Shown one piece after another: positions 37,722 to 44,599 of a stretch of DNA of 64,000 bases; position 1 is the stretch's first letter, and every line of letters starts with the position of its first letter. Both the position numbers and the translations under genes were made by a program. The notes beneath the pieces are model-generated. The model was not told the DNA's origin and ran no database searches. It saw nothing but the letters and a program-made list of their open reading frames with translations. This DNA comes from Citrobacter youngae. GTDB taxonomy: Bacteria > Pseudomonadota > Gammaproteobacteria > Enterobacterales > Enterobacteriaceae. The stretch spans positions 62,001 through 126,000 of the forward strand of contig NZ_RPOI01000023.1 in NCBI RefSeq assembly GCF_003818115.1, in the 5' to 3' direction.

Positions 37722-38243
37722 TTAATATTACATCGAAATGGATAAGACGCCTCTACCTTTGTACTTGATCAAAGATAAGAGTTTTACTCTTAAAAATTAA
37801 ATCCTTTTAATACAATGACTTATAGTGCCTATATCTTAGGTGATAATTAACTAAGGTTAAATAATGAGAATTAATTACAGGTTTATCTGATTAGCTATTA
37901 TATTTATCCCACAACATCACAAAGGTTTCTGGTTTTTAGGAATTTTGTGATTTACTAAAATCATTTCGCAAGGTTTTGTTTTAGCAAATAGTGCTGTATT
38001 TACGTTTACCGTGATGTCTGGATTTGTGTATAAAACTCCTAATATATGGGATTTTAATCTGAGATAAAGCTCCGTAATATTTATCAACATAACGATATTT
38101 ACAGTTGGAGATTATTTTTCTATAGGATTTTATAACATTTTTACCACTCGACTGTTATTAGCGAAAACGGATTTCACCACCTGTCGGATTGACACATTTA
38201 TTTACCGATGAAATATTTATGGAAAATAACAGGGGCATAGTAG
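37722..38243. promoter_or_regulatory. AT-rich divergent region between marT-like and luxR-like genes
   Basis: This 522 bp gap is clearly more AT-rich than its surroundings, with many A- and T-runs such as AAAAATTAAATCC, and holds no supported ORF. It must contain the promoters of both regulators. Such DNA in acquired regions is a usual target of H-NS silencing, which regulators of the MarT and LuxR types may relieve. I cannot name exact sites. Confidence 0.6.
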
Positions 38244-38861
38244 ATGAAGAGAAAGCCGCTACAGAGTGTTCGTTGCATAAGCTGTGAATTATCCTGTGAA
38301 TTATTTCCGGATGCTGCCGTACGCGCACAATACTGCCACCGTGCCGCTTTTGCTGTCTGGCCAGAGGGTAATGATTATTTGAAAAAAGGCATTATTGAAA
38401 AGCTTTTACTTAATAATCACAATCATTTATCCCATGGATTTATTTTTATCGATTTTTCATTCCCGAATTTGCGTCTGTTCACCGATCCGCAATGGGTGGA
38501 TCGCCTGACGCAGAGTGGTATGCATATTGTATTGATAGCGGATCGGATCCTGACGCCGTTAGCCAATTACTGGTTATCGAAAAGCAATAAAATTCAAGGG
38601 ATTATTTATTCCAGTGATAGTGATGAAGTTCAGCATCAGAAAATACGTCGCTTATTCCGGGGGCATCTCGCCAACAGCAAACGTGGGCGTTCATTGAATT
38701 ATACGGAAATGATATTACTCAAGCGATTTATTTCAGGGATAAGTATTCAGCAAATTACCCGAATAGATAATATTGATGTTAAGAGAATATATGTCTACAA
38801 ACTTCGACTTGAAGATAAGTTAGGCCTAAGTATTCATAAAATACTCTCTAACATTTTATAG
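38244..38861 (+). CDS. LuxR-type transcription regulator
   Basis: The 205-residue protein has a C-terminal GerE/LuxR helix-turn-helix (RSLNYTEMILLKRFISGISI, then KRIYVYKLRLEDKLGLS, about 150-200). The N-terminal part lacks the aspartate pattern of a receiver, so it is probably not controlled by a kinase. It is AT-rich, with an AGGGG 8 nt before the ATG. It lies 74 bp before the autotransporter gene on the same strand and may control it. It resembles the small LuxR regulators found beside fimbrial and adhesin genes. Confidence 0.75.
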   Translation: MKRKPLQSVRCISCELSCELFPDAAVRAQYCHRAAFAVWPEGNDYLKKGIIEKLLLNNHNHLSHGFIFIDFSFPNLRLFTDPQWVDRLTQSGMHIVLIADRILTPLANYWLSKSNKIQGIIYSSDSDEVQHQKIRRLFRGHLANSKRGRSLNYTEMILLKRFISGISIQQITRIDNIDVKRIYVYKLRLEDKLGLSIHKILSNIL

Positions 38862-38882
38862 CTGATTCTCATTTTTATTATT

Positions 38883-38901
38883 TCCACATCATCGCGATGT
38901 G
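38883..38901. other. Hairpin between the luxR-like and autotransporter genes
   Basis: CCACATC/GATGTGG (7 bp, loop ATCGC) lies 22 bp after the luxR-like stop and 34 bp before the autotransporter start. It could be a weak terminator without T-run, an operator, or a leader hairpin. Confidence 0.5.
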
Positions 38902-38935
38902 GTGGACGCCCTACGCCCGAAAGCAGGAGGCTATT

Positions 38936-41737
38936 ATGAAAAAACCTAAGCATTACTCACGCATTGCTATAGCGGTATCAACCGCGCTAACGTCAATGGT
39001 ATTTTCAACCCACGCGGCCTGGATTGATATTGACAGTTTGCCTTCCAGTGGACTGGTGAACAGTCTTTCGCCAGAGTTGCAGGCTTTATTTCCTGCACAG
39101 GCGAATGCCAGTTTCGCTAAAACCAGCGCTACGCCGAATTATGTTTATCAGTGGAGTGCCGGCACCATTCCTGTTTTTGGCCATGGATTAACGCTGAATG
39201 GGCCAGGAGCAGAAGCCTTCGAACACACCATTACCGTTATTCAGAACAGCGCGACGGGTAGCCCGGGCGTTATTTTCGGTGATGACCTGACGATCCGCAC
39301 ACAGTCGAAGAATGCCGCTAATAATGGTAAGGATGTTGATGGTATCCGCACACACGGGGTCAATTCACCGGATAACCCGGTCTTTATCATCACCGGAGAT
39401 CGCACCAGCATTTATGTGGACGGTCAGGATGGCGACGGTATAAACGCCGGTTACAGCGCCTATAATCAGGGGCAGGGTTGGAAAGGTTCGGCCAACATTT
39501 ACGTTGGCGACGATCTGTATATTCAAACCACCGGTTATCAGGGGCGCGGTATCACTGCAAACGCGATGAGAGACGAAACGCAGGCCAAAAATACGATTGT
39601 CGTCGGCGACCGGGCACACATTGTGACGATAGGTGACAGTTCAGAAGGTCTTCGTACCGGGCAGAGCGGCTCCTCGATCCGCCTTGGTGATGACGCCACT
39701 ATCGAGACGTCGGGTGCTTCCTCAACAGGGATCTATGCCGCCTCATCTTCCAAAACGGAACTGGGCAACAATGCCACGATTACGGTCAACGGCGTCAGCG
39801 CACATGCGGTTTATTCCACCAATGCGACGGTGAATCTCGGCGAAAACGCGACGATCAACGTAAACAATTCGGCCAAAGCGGCGTCATACAGCAAAGCGCC
39901 ACGCGGCCTGTATGCGGCTTCACGCGGTGCGATAAACCTGGCGGGCGGCGCTGCCATTACCATGGCAGGCAATCACAGCAATGAAAGCTACGCCATCAGC
40001 ACAGAAACGGGCGGTATCGTCGATGGCTCCGCTGGCGGGCGTTTTCTCATCGACGGCGATCTTCACGCCGCCGGCGCGACTGCCGCGAACAGCAGCCTGC
40101 CGCAGCAAAACAGTGCGATTAAACTCAACATGACCGACAACTCGTTGTGGAGTGGGGCGTCATACATCACCAGCGTCACGGCCGGAACGGGCGTTATCTC
40201 GCTGCAAATGAGCGATGCGACCTGGAATATGACCAACAGCTCAACGCTCACTGATCTGACGCTGAACAGCGGGTCCGTCGTGAACTTTGGCCATGCTGAC
40301 GACGAACCGTGGCAGACGCTTACCATTAATGAAGATTTCACCGGCAACGGCGGCAAACTGGTTTTCAATACCGTCCTGAATGACGATGCCTCCGAAACCG
40401 ACAAGCTGAAAGTGCTCGGCAATACCGCCGGTAACGCGTTTGTGGCGGTGAATAATATTGGCGGAACCGGGGCACAAACTGTTGAAGGTATTGAGATTAT
40501 CGAAGTGGCCGGTAATTCTGACGGTACGTTTGAGAAAGCGGGTCGTATTGTTGCCGGTGCGTACGACTATAACGTAGTGCAGAAAGGTAGTAACTGGTAT
40601 CTGACCAGCTTTATTCCTGCTCCGCCGGATCCGGAAGACCCGGACCCGGTAGATCCCATCGACCCAGACCCTGTTGACCCGGATCCGGTTGACCCTATTG
40701 ACCCAGACCCGGTCGATCCGATAATCCCTGAGCCGGAAATACCTGTCGCACCTCCGGTCACCGAGCAGCAATACCGCCCGGAAGCAGGCAGTTATCTGGC
40801 GAACAACTACGCCGCTAATACGCTGTTTATGACCCGACTGCACGATCGTCTGGGTGAAACGCAGTACGTCGATATGCTGACAGGCGAGAAGAAAGTTACC
40901 AGCATGTGGATGCGTAACGTCGGGGCGCATACCCGCTTTAAAGACGGTAGTGGGCAGTTGAAAACCCAAAGCAACAGCTATGTGATGCAGTTAGGCGGCG
41001 ATCTGGCGCAGTGGAGTAGCGACGGTCTCGACCGTTGGCACATCGGCGCAATGGCAGGTTACGCCAATAGCCAGAACCGCACGCAGTCCAGCCTGACCGG
41101 CTACCATTCACGTGGTCAGGTTACCGGTTACAGCGTGGGGCTGTACGGCACCTGGTATGCCAATGACGCCGACAAGACCGGCACCTACGTAGACACCTGG
41201 ATGCTGTACAACTGGTTTGATAACAAAGTGATGGGCCAGGAGCAGGCGACAGAGAAATACAAATCCAGCGGGATAACAGCCTCTGTTGAAGCGGGTTACA
41301 GCTTCAAACTGGGTGAAAACGAGCGCAACAGCTACTGGCTGCAACCGAAAGCGCAGGTGGTATGGATGGACGTGCAGGCCGACAGCCACCGCGAAGCGAA
41401 CGGTACCCGCGTGAAAGACAACACCGATGGTAACCTGATGACCCGTCTGGGTGTGAAAGCCTTTATCAACGGTCACAACGCCATCGACGACGGTAAATCT
41501 CGTGAGTTCCAGCCGTTTGTTGAAGCCAACTGGATCCACAACACCCAGACCGCCAGCGTGAAGATGGACGATGTGAGCAATGACATGCGTGGCACGAAGA
41601 ACATTGGCGAGCTGAAAGTCGGCGTTGAAGGTCAAATCACCCCGCGCCTCAACGTGTGGAGCAACGTGGCTCAACAGATCGGCGACAAAGGCTACAGCGA
41701 TACCCGCGGTATGCTGGGCGTGAAATATAACTTCTGA
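38936..41737 (+). CDS. Type Va autotransporter adhesin (AIDA/MisL-like)
   Basis: The 933-residue protein starts at ATG 38936 behind GCAGGAGG; the longer frame from 38897 is not needed. A signal peptide (KHYSRIAIAVSTALTSMVFS, cut after THA) leads to a beta-helical passenger of about 530 residues, rich in GD-x-A-x-I repeats (GDRAHIVTIGD, GDDATIETSG, GNNATITVNG, GENATINVN). A pertactin-like end follows (FVAVNNIGGTGAQTVEGIEI). Next is a Pro-Asp linker at about 560-610, then a 12-strand barrel ending in YNF, the usual BAM signal. It should be displayed on the cell surface. Its place beside marT/fidL-like genes and selC recalls Salmonella misL. Confidence 0.92.
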   Translation: MKKPKHYSRIAIAVSTALTSMVFSTHAAWIDIDSLPSSGLVNSLSPELQALFPAQANASFAKTSATPNYVYQWSAGTIPVFGHGLTLNGPGAEAFEHTITVIQNSATGSPGVIFGDDLTIRTQSKNAANNGKDVDGIRTHGVNSPDNPVFIITGDRTSIYVDGQDGDGINAGYSAYNQGQGWKGSANIYVGDDLYIQTTGYQGRGITANAMRDETQAKNTIVVGDRAHIVTIGDSSEGLRTGQSGSSIRLGDDATIETSGASSTGIYAASSSKTELGNNATITVNGVSAHAVYSTNATVNLGENATINVNNSAKAASYSKAPRGLYAASRGAINLAGGAAITMAGNHSNESYAISTETGGIVDGSAGGRFLIDGDLHAAGATAANSSLPQQNSAIKLNMTDNSLWSGASYITSVTAGTGVISLQMSDATWNMTNSSTLTDLTLNSGSVVNFGHADDEPWQTLTINEDFTGNGGKLVFNTVLNDDASETDKLKVLGNTAGNAFVAVNNIGGTGAQTVEGIEIIEVAGNSDGTFEKAGRIVAGAYDYNVVQKGSNWYLTSFIPAPPDPEDPDPVDPIDPDPVDPDPVDPIDPDPVDPIIPEPEIPVAPPVTEQQYRPEAGSYLANNYAANTLFMTRLHDRLGETQYVDMLTGEKKVTSMWMRNVGAHTRFKDGSGQLKTQSNSYVMQLGGDLAQWSSDGLDRWHIGAMAGYANSQNRTQSSLTGYHSRGQVTGYSVGLYGTWYANDADKTGTYVDTWMLYNWFDNKVMGQEQATEKYKSSGITASVEAGYSFKLGENERNSYWLQPKAQVVWMDVQADSHREANGTRVKDNTDGNLMTRLGVKAFINGHNAIDDGKSREFQPFVEANWIHNTQTASVKMDDVSNDMRGTKNIGELKVGVEGQITPRLNVWSNVAQQIGDKGYSDTRGMLGVKYNF
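40621..40740 (+). repeat. Pro-Asp repeat linker of the autotransporter
   Basis: Short in-frame repeats code for DPDPVDPID-type units (PDPEDPDPVDPIDPDPVDPD and onwards) for about 35 residues. The DNA repeats GACCCAGACCCxGT and GACCCGGATCCGGTTGA are nearly identical, so repeat number could change by slippage or recombination. The linker joins passenger and barrel. Confidence 0.85.
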
Positions 41738-41757
41738 CGGGATTGTAAGTAACAGAA

Positions 41758-41793
41758 AAGCCGCTGATTAATAGGTCAGCGGCTTTATTTTTT
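41758..41793 (+). terminator. Autotransporter gene terminator
   Basis: A perfect 10 bp stem AAGCCGCTGA/TCAGCGGCTT with an 8 nt loop is followed by TATTTTTT, 21 bp after the stop codon. Confidence 0.93.
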
Positions 41794-41802
41794 GGGGAAG
41801 CG

Positions 41803-41831
41803 GTAGGTCGGATAAGCGTTAGCGCCATCCA
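41803..41831. repeat. REP-like fragment
   Basis: GTAGGTCGGATAAGCGTTAGCGCCATCC resembles half to full REP sequence with a decayed right end. It lies between the autotransporter terminator and the Rap1a-like gene. Confidence 0.6.
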
Positions 41832-41852
41832 GTAAATAAGCTGCGTACAGCG

Positions 41853-42227
41853 CTAGCTATTACTATTTTTGTTACAAGCAAGTTCTTTGCCCAAAGCAAT
41901 CATGGCCAATTCAGAAGGACTGTATTTTGTTCGTTCTTTAGGATGGGTCTGGAGGTAATTACCAACAATATCAGCTTCCTGTCCAATGGTTATGCTTTCA
42001 TTACAGATGATATTTTCTTTTGATAGTGTCCCCGCTACACCGGCAACAAAAGACATATACATCACTGCTGTCTGTTCATCCCGAACATTCAAATAATCAA
42101 AACCTTTCTCATACAACTGATAACCGTGATAAAGCGAGTTGCCGTCGATATTCAATGTCGATTTTGCCAGTACAGGCGTTGAAAAACAGAGCAATAACAA
42201 GACAGGAATGGCAATTTTACTGATCAT
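41853..42227 (-). CDS. Rap1a/Tai-like secreted protein
   Basis: The 124-residue protein has a signal peptide (MISKIAIPVLLLLCFSTPVLA) and a small helical domain with NSLYHGYQLYEKGFDYLNVR, AVMYMSFVAGVAGTLS and ICNESITIGQEADIVGNYLQ. This resembles the Rap1a/Tai family of periplasmic immunity proteins against type VI amidase effectors. No effector, VgrG or other T6SS gene is near, so it may be an orphan immunity gene or have another role. It overlaps the small upstream ORF by 11 bp. Confidence 0.65.
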   Translation of the reverse strand: MISKIAIPVLLLLCFSTPVLAKSTLNIDGNSLYHGYQLYEKGFDYLNVRDEQTAVMYMSFVAGVAGTLSKENIICNESITIGQEADIVGNYLQTHPKERTKYSPSELAMIALGKELACNKNSNS

Positions 42228-42360
42228 ACGAGCACCAGCCGCCCTTATGGTGTGAGCCAGTACCGCCGTGCGGGTGTTCTCCTTTCGGGCATGCGAAAAC
42301 AGTAGATGATGCGGTGATAGTGACGAGAGCGATAACCATTGCCATGAATACGTTTTTCAT
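42217..42360 (-). CDS. Small secreted Cys/His/Gly-rich protein (47 residues)
   Basis: An ATG at 42360 opens a 47-residue ORF: signal peptide MKNVFMAMVIALVTITASST ending VFA, then a 24-residue mature part CPKGEHPHGGTGSHHKGGWC plus SYDQ. It has two cysteines near its ends and four histidines. The short signal-bearing ORF overlaps the Rap1a-like gene by 11 bp and is surely in its operon. The mature part could bind a metal or form one disulfide. Function unknown; it is too short for standard gene calling. Confidence 0.7.
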   Translation of the reverse strand: MKNVFMAMVIALVTITASSTVFACPKGEHPHGGTGSHHKGGWCSYDQ

Positions 42361-42632
42361 ATGTAACCCAATAATCTAATTTATTAGAAACGAGGCTGTC
42401 CCTTCCTGATTAAAGAAAAAGGATGCCTGTGTATTTTTAGCGGGATTATAATATGGTGTTTATTGTGCTGTCATGTTTATCGTTTGGCATAGGCCATCAG
42501 GATAGTATTTTTATTATGATTTTTAGTGTAGTGATTGAATCATTTCTAATGCGTTTCTGATTCATGAATAATGAGTTGCTGCTTCAAATATCATAATTAT
42601 TGATTATTGCCCGTAAGTTTATATTGCTTTTT
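42361..42632. other. AT-rich intergenic stretch
   Basis: These 272 bp are strongly AT-rich and hold the promoter side of the small secreted-protein operon. I see no supported gene. Confidence 0.45.
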
Positions 42633-42809
42633 TCATTTATCAGGCTCCATTAATTCATCAAAGAAATTATCGCCGTTAACAATATTATCAGAATGAATAT
42701 CACATTGTGCACATTGAATCTTGGCTTTCAGTAACTGAATTTTTATTTCTTCGACTTTTTCATCGTCGTCAATCGAAAAGATGGTGTCTGGTTTTTCGTG
42801 GTGATTCAT
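42633..42809 (-). CDS. Small hypothetical protein (58 residues) with a CxxC motif
   Basis: An ATG at 42809 opens a 58-residue acidic ORF: MNHHEKPDTIFSIDDDEKVE, then EIKIQLLKAKIQCAQCDIHS and a tail ending DELMEPDK. A predicted helix carries CAQC. There is a weak GGGA about 12 nt before the start. It has ordinary coding character (varied acidic and amphipathic residues) but I do not recognise a family, and it could be chance. Confidence 0.45.
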   Translation of the reverse strand: MNHHEKPDTIFSIDDDEKVEEIKIQLLKAKIQCAQCDIHSDNIVNGDNFFDELMEPDK

Positions 42810-42852
42810 TTGTTTGGGTTCCCGTTACACTTTGGCTTCATTTTCCAGGAGA

Positions 42853-42886
42853 GTAGGCCGGATAAGCGTAAGCGCCATCCGGCACC
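42853..42886. repeat. REP element
   Basis: GCCGGATAAGCGTAAGCGCCATCCGGC is a complete REP palindrome (arms 42857-42863 and 42877-42883). Confidence 0.85.
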
Positions 42887-42926
42887 AAGTGAACCTGTAA
42901 GTACTGCTTGCAGGTTCAGCTGTACT

Positions 42927-43217
42927 TCACTGGAGAGTCGCCAACGTGCTCTCAATTCTTTTTAACTTCTGATTTGCTTCTTGCAGCTCATCCTGCAACC
43001 GTTGTTCCTGCTCGCCGTAGACCATCAGGACGATACAGCCGTTCATCACTTTTACGCTAATCTGTTGCCCGGTATCAAACCCCGCTTCGCGTAGCCACTT
43101 GCCGGAAAGAATAATTTTGGGTGTGGATTTGTCGAAAACATTCGGGCGATATCCCACAATTACCGAACGCTCGGTTCCGGATTGGTCGCTGTCTGGGGTA
43201 GAATGTGAATCAGCCAT
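42927..43217 (-). CDS. symE: SymE-like toxin
   Basis: The protein starts at ATG 43217 behind AAGGAG and is 96 residues long. The core VIVGYRPNVF...PKIILSGKWLREAGFDTGQQ and VKVMNGCIVLMV match the AbrB-like fold of SymE (E. coli: LKGQWLEAAGFATG, VKVMEGCIVL). The C-terminal tail is a charged helix (EQEQRLQDELQEANQKLKRI), unlike the E. coli tail. SymE is an SOS-linked toxin that affects nucleoid and RNA. A candidate antisense SymR covers its start on the plus strand. I see no clear LexA box upstream. Confidence 0.85.
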   Translation of the reverse strand: MADSHSTPDSDQSGTERSVIVGYRPNVFDKSTPKIILSGKWLREAGFDTGQQISVKVMNGCIVLMVYGEQEQRLQDELQEANQKLKRIESTLATLQ

Positions 43218-43285
43218 AATCAACTCCTTGATAGTTGGTGAGGTTAGCTCTCGTCGGGTACTGCGAATACCGGGCGAGGGCGTTT
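43212..43285 (+). ncRNA. symR: Candidate SymR antisense RNA
   Basis: The plus strand from 43212 reads AGCCATAATCAACTCCTTGA and on through GGTGAGGTTAGC to a hairpin CTCGTCGGGTA/TACCGGGCGAG near 43254-43277 followed by GCGTTTATAAG. Start, order of elements and length (about 74 nt) parallel E. coli SymR, which starts AGTCATAA and overlaps the symE start. A -10-like TAGAAT lies at 43199-43204, 7 nt before the start. The RNA would be perfectly complementary to the symE ribosome site and ATG. Confidence 0.65.
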
Positions 43286-43308
43286 ATAAGTCAGGTCGTC
43301 AGGTGTAA

Positions 43309-43355
43309 AGGTACGTACCTGATTGGTGATATATTGTGCTTGTAGGTACGTACAT
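43309..43355. promoter_or_regulatory. Two palindromic operator candidates around a promoter
   Basis: AGGTACGTACCT at 43309-43320 is a perfect 12 bp palindrome. AGGTACGTACAT at 43344-43355 repeats ten of its bases 35 bp on, ending at the start codon of the next gene. A -10-like TATATT at 43330-43335 lies between them. Paired sites of this kind around a promoter suggest self-repression by the small DNA-binding protein encoded next. Confidence 0.65.
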
Positions 43356-43548
43356 GTCAACGGCTAAACGCGACCCAAATCAGTCCAAATCCGGAAAGGC
43401 TCCAACTTTTCAGATTCGTATCACGCCTGAGTTAAAGGCGCAGTTCGAGGCTGCGGCAAAGGCTGAGGGGATGAGTTTGGGGAACTGGCTCAAAACCTTG
43501 GGGAGAAGAGAACTGGCAAAATTGGGTATTGAGCCACAGGATAAGTAG
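43354..43548 (+). CDS. Small ribbon-helix-helix-like protein
   Basis: A start at ATG 43354 gives 64 residues: a basic N-terminus (STAKRDPNQSKSGKA), a strand-like PTFQIRITPELKAQFEAAAK, and a helix AEGMSLGNWLKTLGRRELAK. The strand-helix-helix pattern with S-L-G-N-W-L is that of RHH DNA-binding domains such as HicB/Arc types. No toxin partner is next to it on the same strand. It probably binds the two palindromes over its own promoter. Confidence 0.65.
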   Translation: MSTAKRDPNQSKSGKAPTFQIRITPELKAQFEAAAKAEGMSLGNWLKTLGRRELAKLGIEPQDK

Positions 43549-43675
43549 AGAATTGATTAATTTTCCTGTCTATTCGGAATATTTATGATTTCCATTTTTA
43601 ATGCATCCTGCCCAGAAAAAATTGCAGCTAGGCCCTTCCTAATTTTTAACTGAACGTTTTCTATTGCTCCGTGAG

Positions 43676-44118
43676 CTACAGGAGAATATATGGCTGTAAT
43701 TGCACTCGCTCAAAGTCATAGCCAATATCTTTTGCGATTTCTGATAATAGGTCTAAGAAAAGATTGTTACTTGTTTGGTTCCATATGGCACCTAAGGTGT
43801 TATCGTTATCAAGGTAAGGTGTATTTAAATGTGCAAAATATAGCTTCCATGAGGATAATATATTACCTTCAGAAGCACTTCTTTTGGCTTTTCCTCTTTT
43901 AATTTTCCCGTAAAATGCTAAGTCGATCATGTTTAGTGCACGAACATGTTCACTTGACAGTCTGGCACTCTGAGATCTGGTAGCCATAAGCTGTTTGAAT
44001 ATGTCAACTTTTAATGATTTTTCTGGGAATATCTTTCTATAAATTTTTGTGTCTGAATGGCTAATAATGGGCTAATTACAGTAGCAGCAATAGCCATAAT
44101 TGTAAGAGCAGTGTTCAT
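43676..44118 (-). pseudogene. DUF6680-like membrane-anchored protein, frameshifted
   Basis: An ATG at 44118 opens MNTALTIMAIAATVISPLLA (membrane anchor) followed by IQTQKFIERY, then a stop a few codons on. A second frame carries FPEKSLKVDIFKQLMATRSQ and then SARLSSEHVRALNMIDLAFYGK down to 43676. Joined near 44030 they give one protein of about 147 residues resembling DUF6680 (anchor, QKFIE, IFKxLMATR, SxEHVxALNMID). One missing base near 44020-44045 explains it. The function of the family is not known to me. The second part alone could start at MATRS 43987. Confidence 0.6.
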
Positions 44119-44213
44119 ATTAGATTCTCGCTATGAAAACATTTGGGCGAGGATCATAAAGGAATTTGTGTGCTGAAAAGATATTGCAAATGACTGGGAT
44201 AAGGTAAGGATTT

Positions 44214-44308
44214 TGGCGGAAGATCACAGGAGTCGAACCTGCCCGGGAACGCTGGCGTCCCCAACTGGATTTGAAGTCCAGCCACCTCACCGGAGATGAC
44301 GATCTTCC
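44214..44308 (-). tRNA. selC: tRNA-Sec (UCA)
   Basis: The 95 nt minus-strand sequence starts GGAAGATCGTCATCTCCGG and ends GTTCGACTCCTGTGATCTTC plus CGCCA, nearly identical to E. coli selC, with the long variable arm and the anticodon TCA in CTTCAAATCC. The CCA end is encoded. selC is a frequent integration site of genomic islands (SPI-3, LEE, PAI-I); the accessory region lies on its 3' side here as well. Confidence 0.97.
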
Positions 44309-44332
44309 GCGCCTCGATTGCTACATGGAGGC

Positions 44333-44370
44333 GGGGCGCATTATAGCTACTTCCAAACGTTTCCACACCC
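44333..44370 (-). promoter_or_regulatory. selC promoter
   Basis: On the minus strand TATAAT (44340-44345) is followed by the GC-rich discriminator GCGCCCCGCC, as in stringently controlled stable RNA genes, about 30 bp before the tRNA. The -35 is less clear. Confidence 0.7.
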
Positions 44371-44599
44371 CCTCACTCACTTTTTTAACTTCCGTTTATC
44401 TATACCATGACCAGTTTCATATAAATCCTCAATAAATCCGTTAGTTACATTTCATCACATTTTTTCGACGCTACCCCGATCACAGAAAACAAGAATCGTA
44501 ATTTGATAACGAGATATCGGAATACCCGCGCTCACAGGGATGGTTTACAAGAACTGTAACCGGTATCAGTGCGTGTGAAAGTGCTAACAAGGATGCGTA

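Noticed and set aside
44214-44308. Integrase or attachment-site duplication at selC
   Set aside because: I found no tyrosine recombinase gene between yicL and selC and no second copy of the selC 3' end by eye, so island mobility is not supported.
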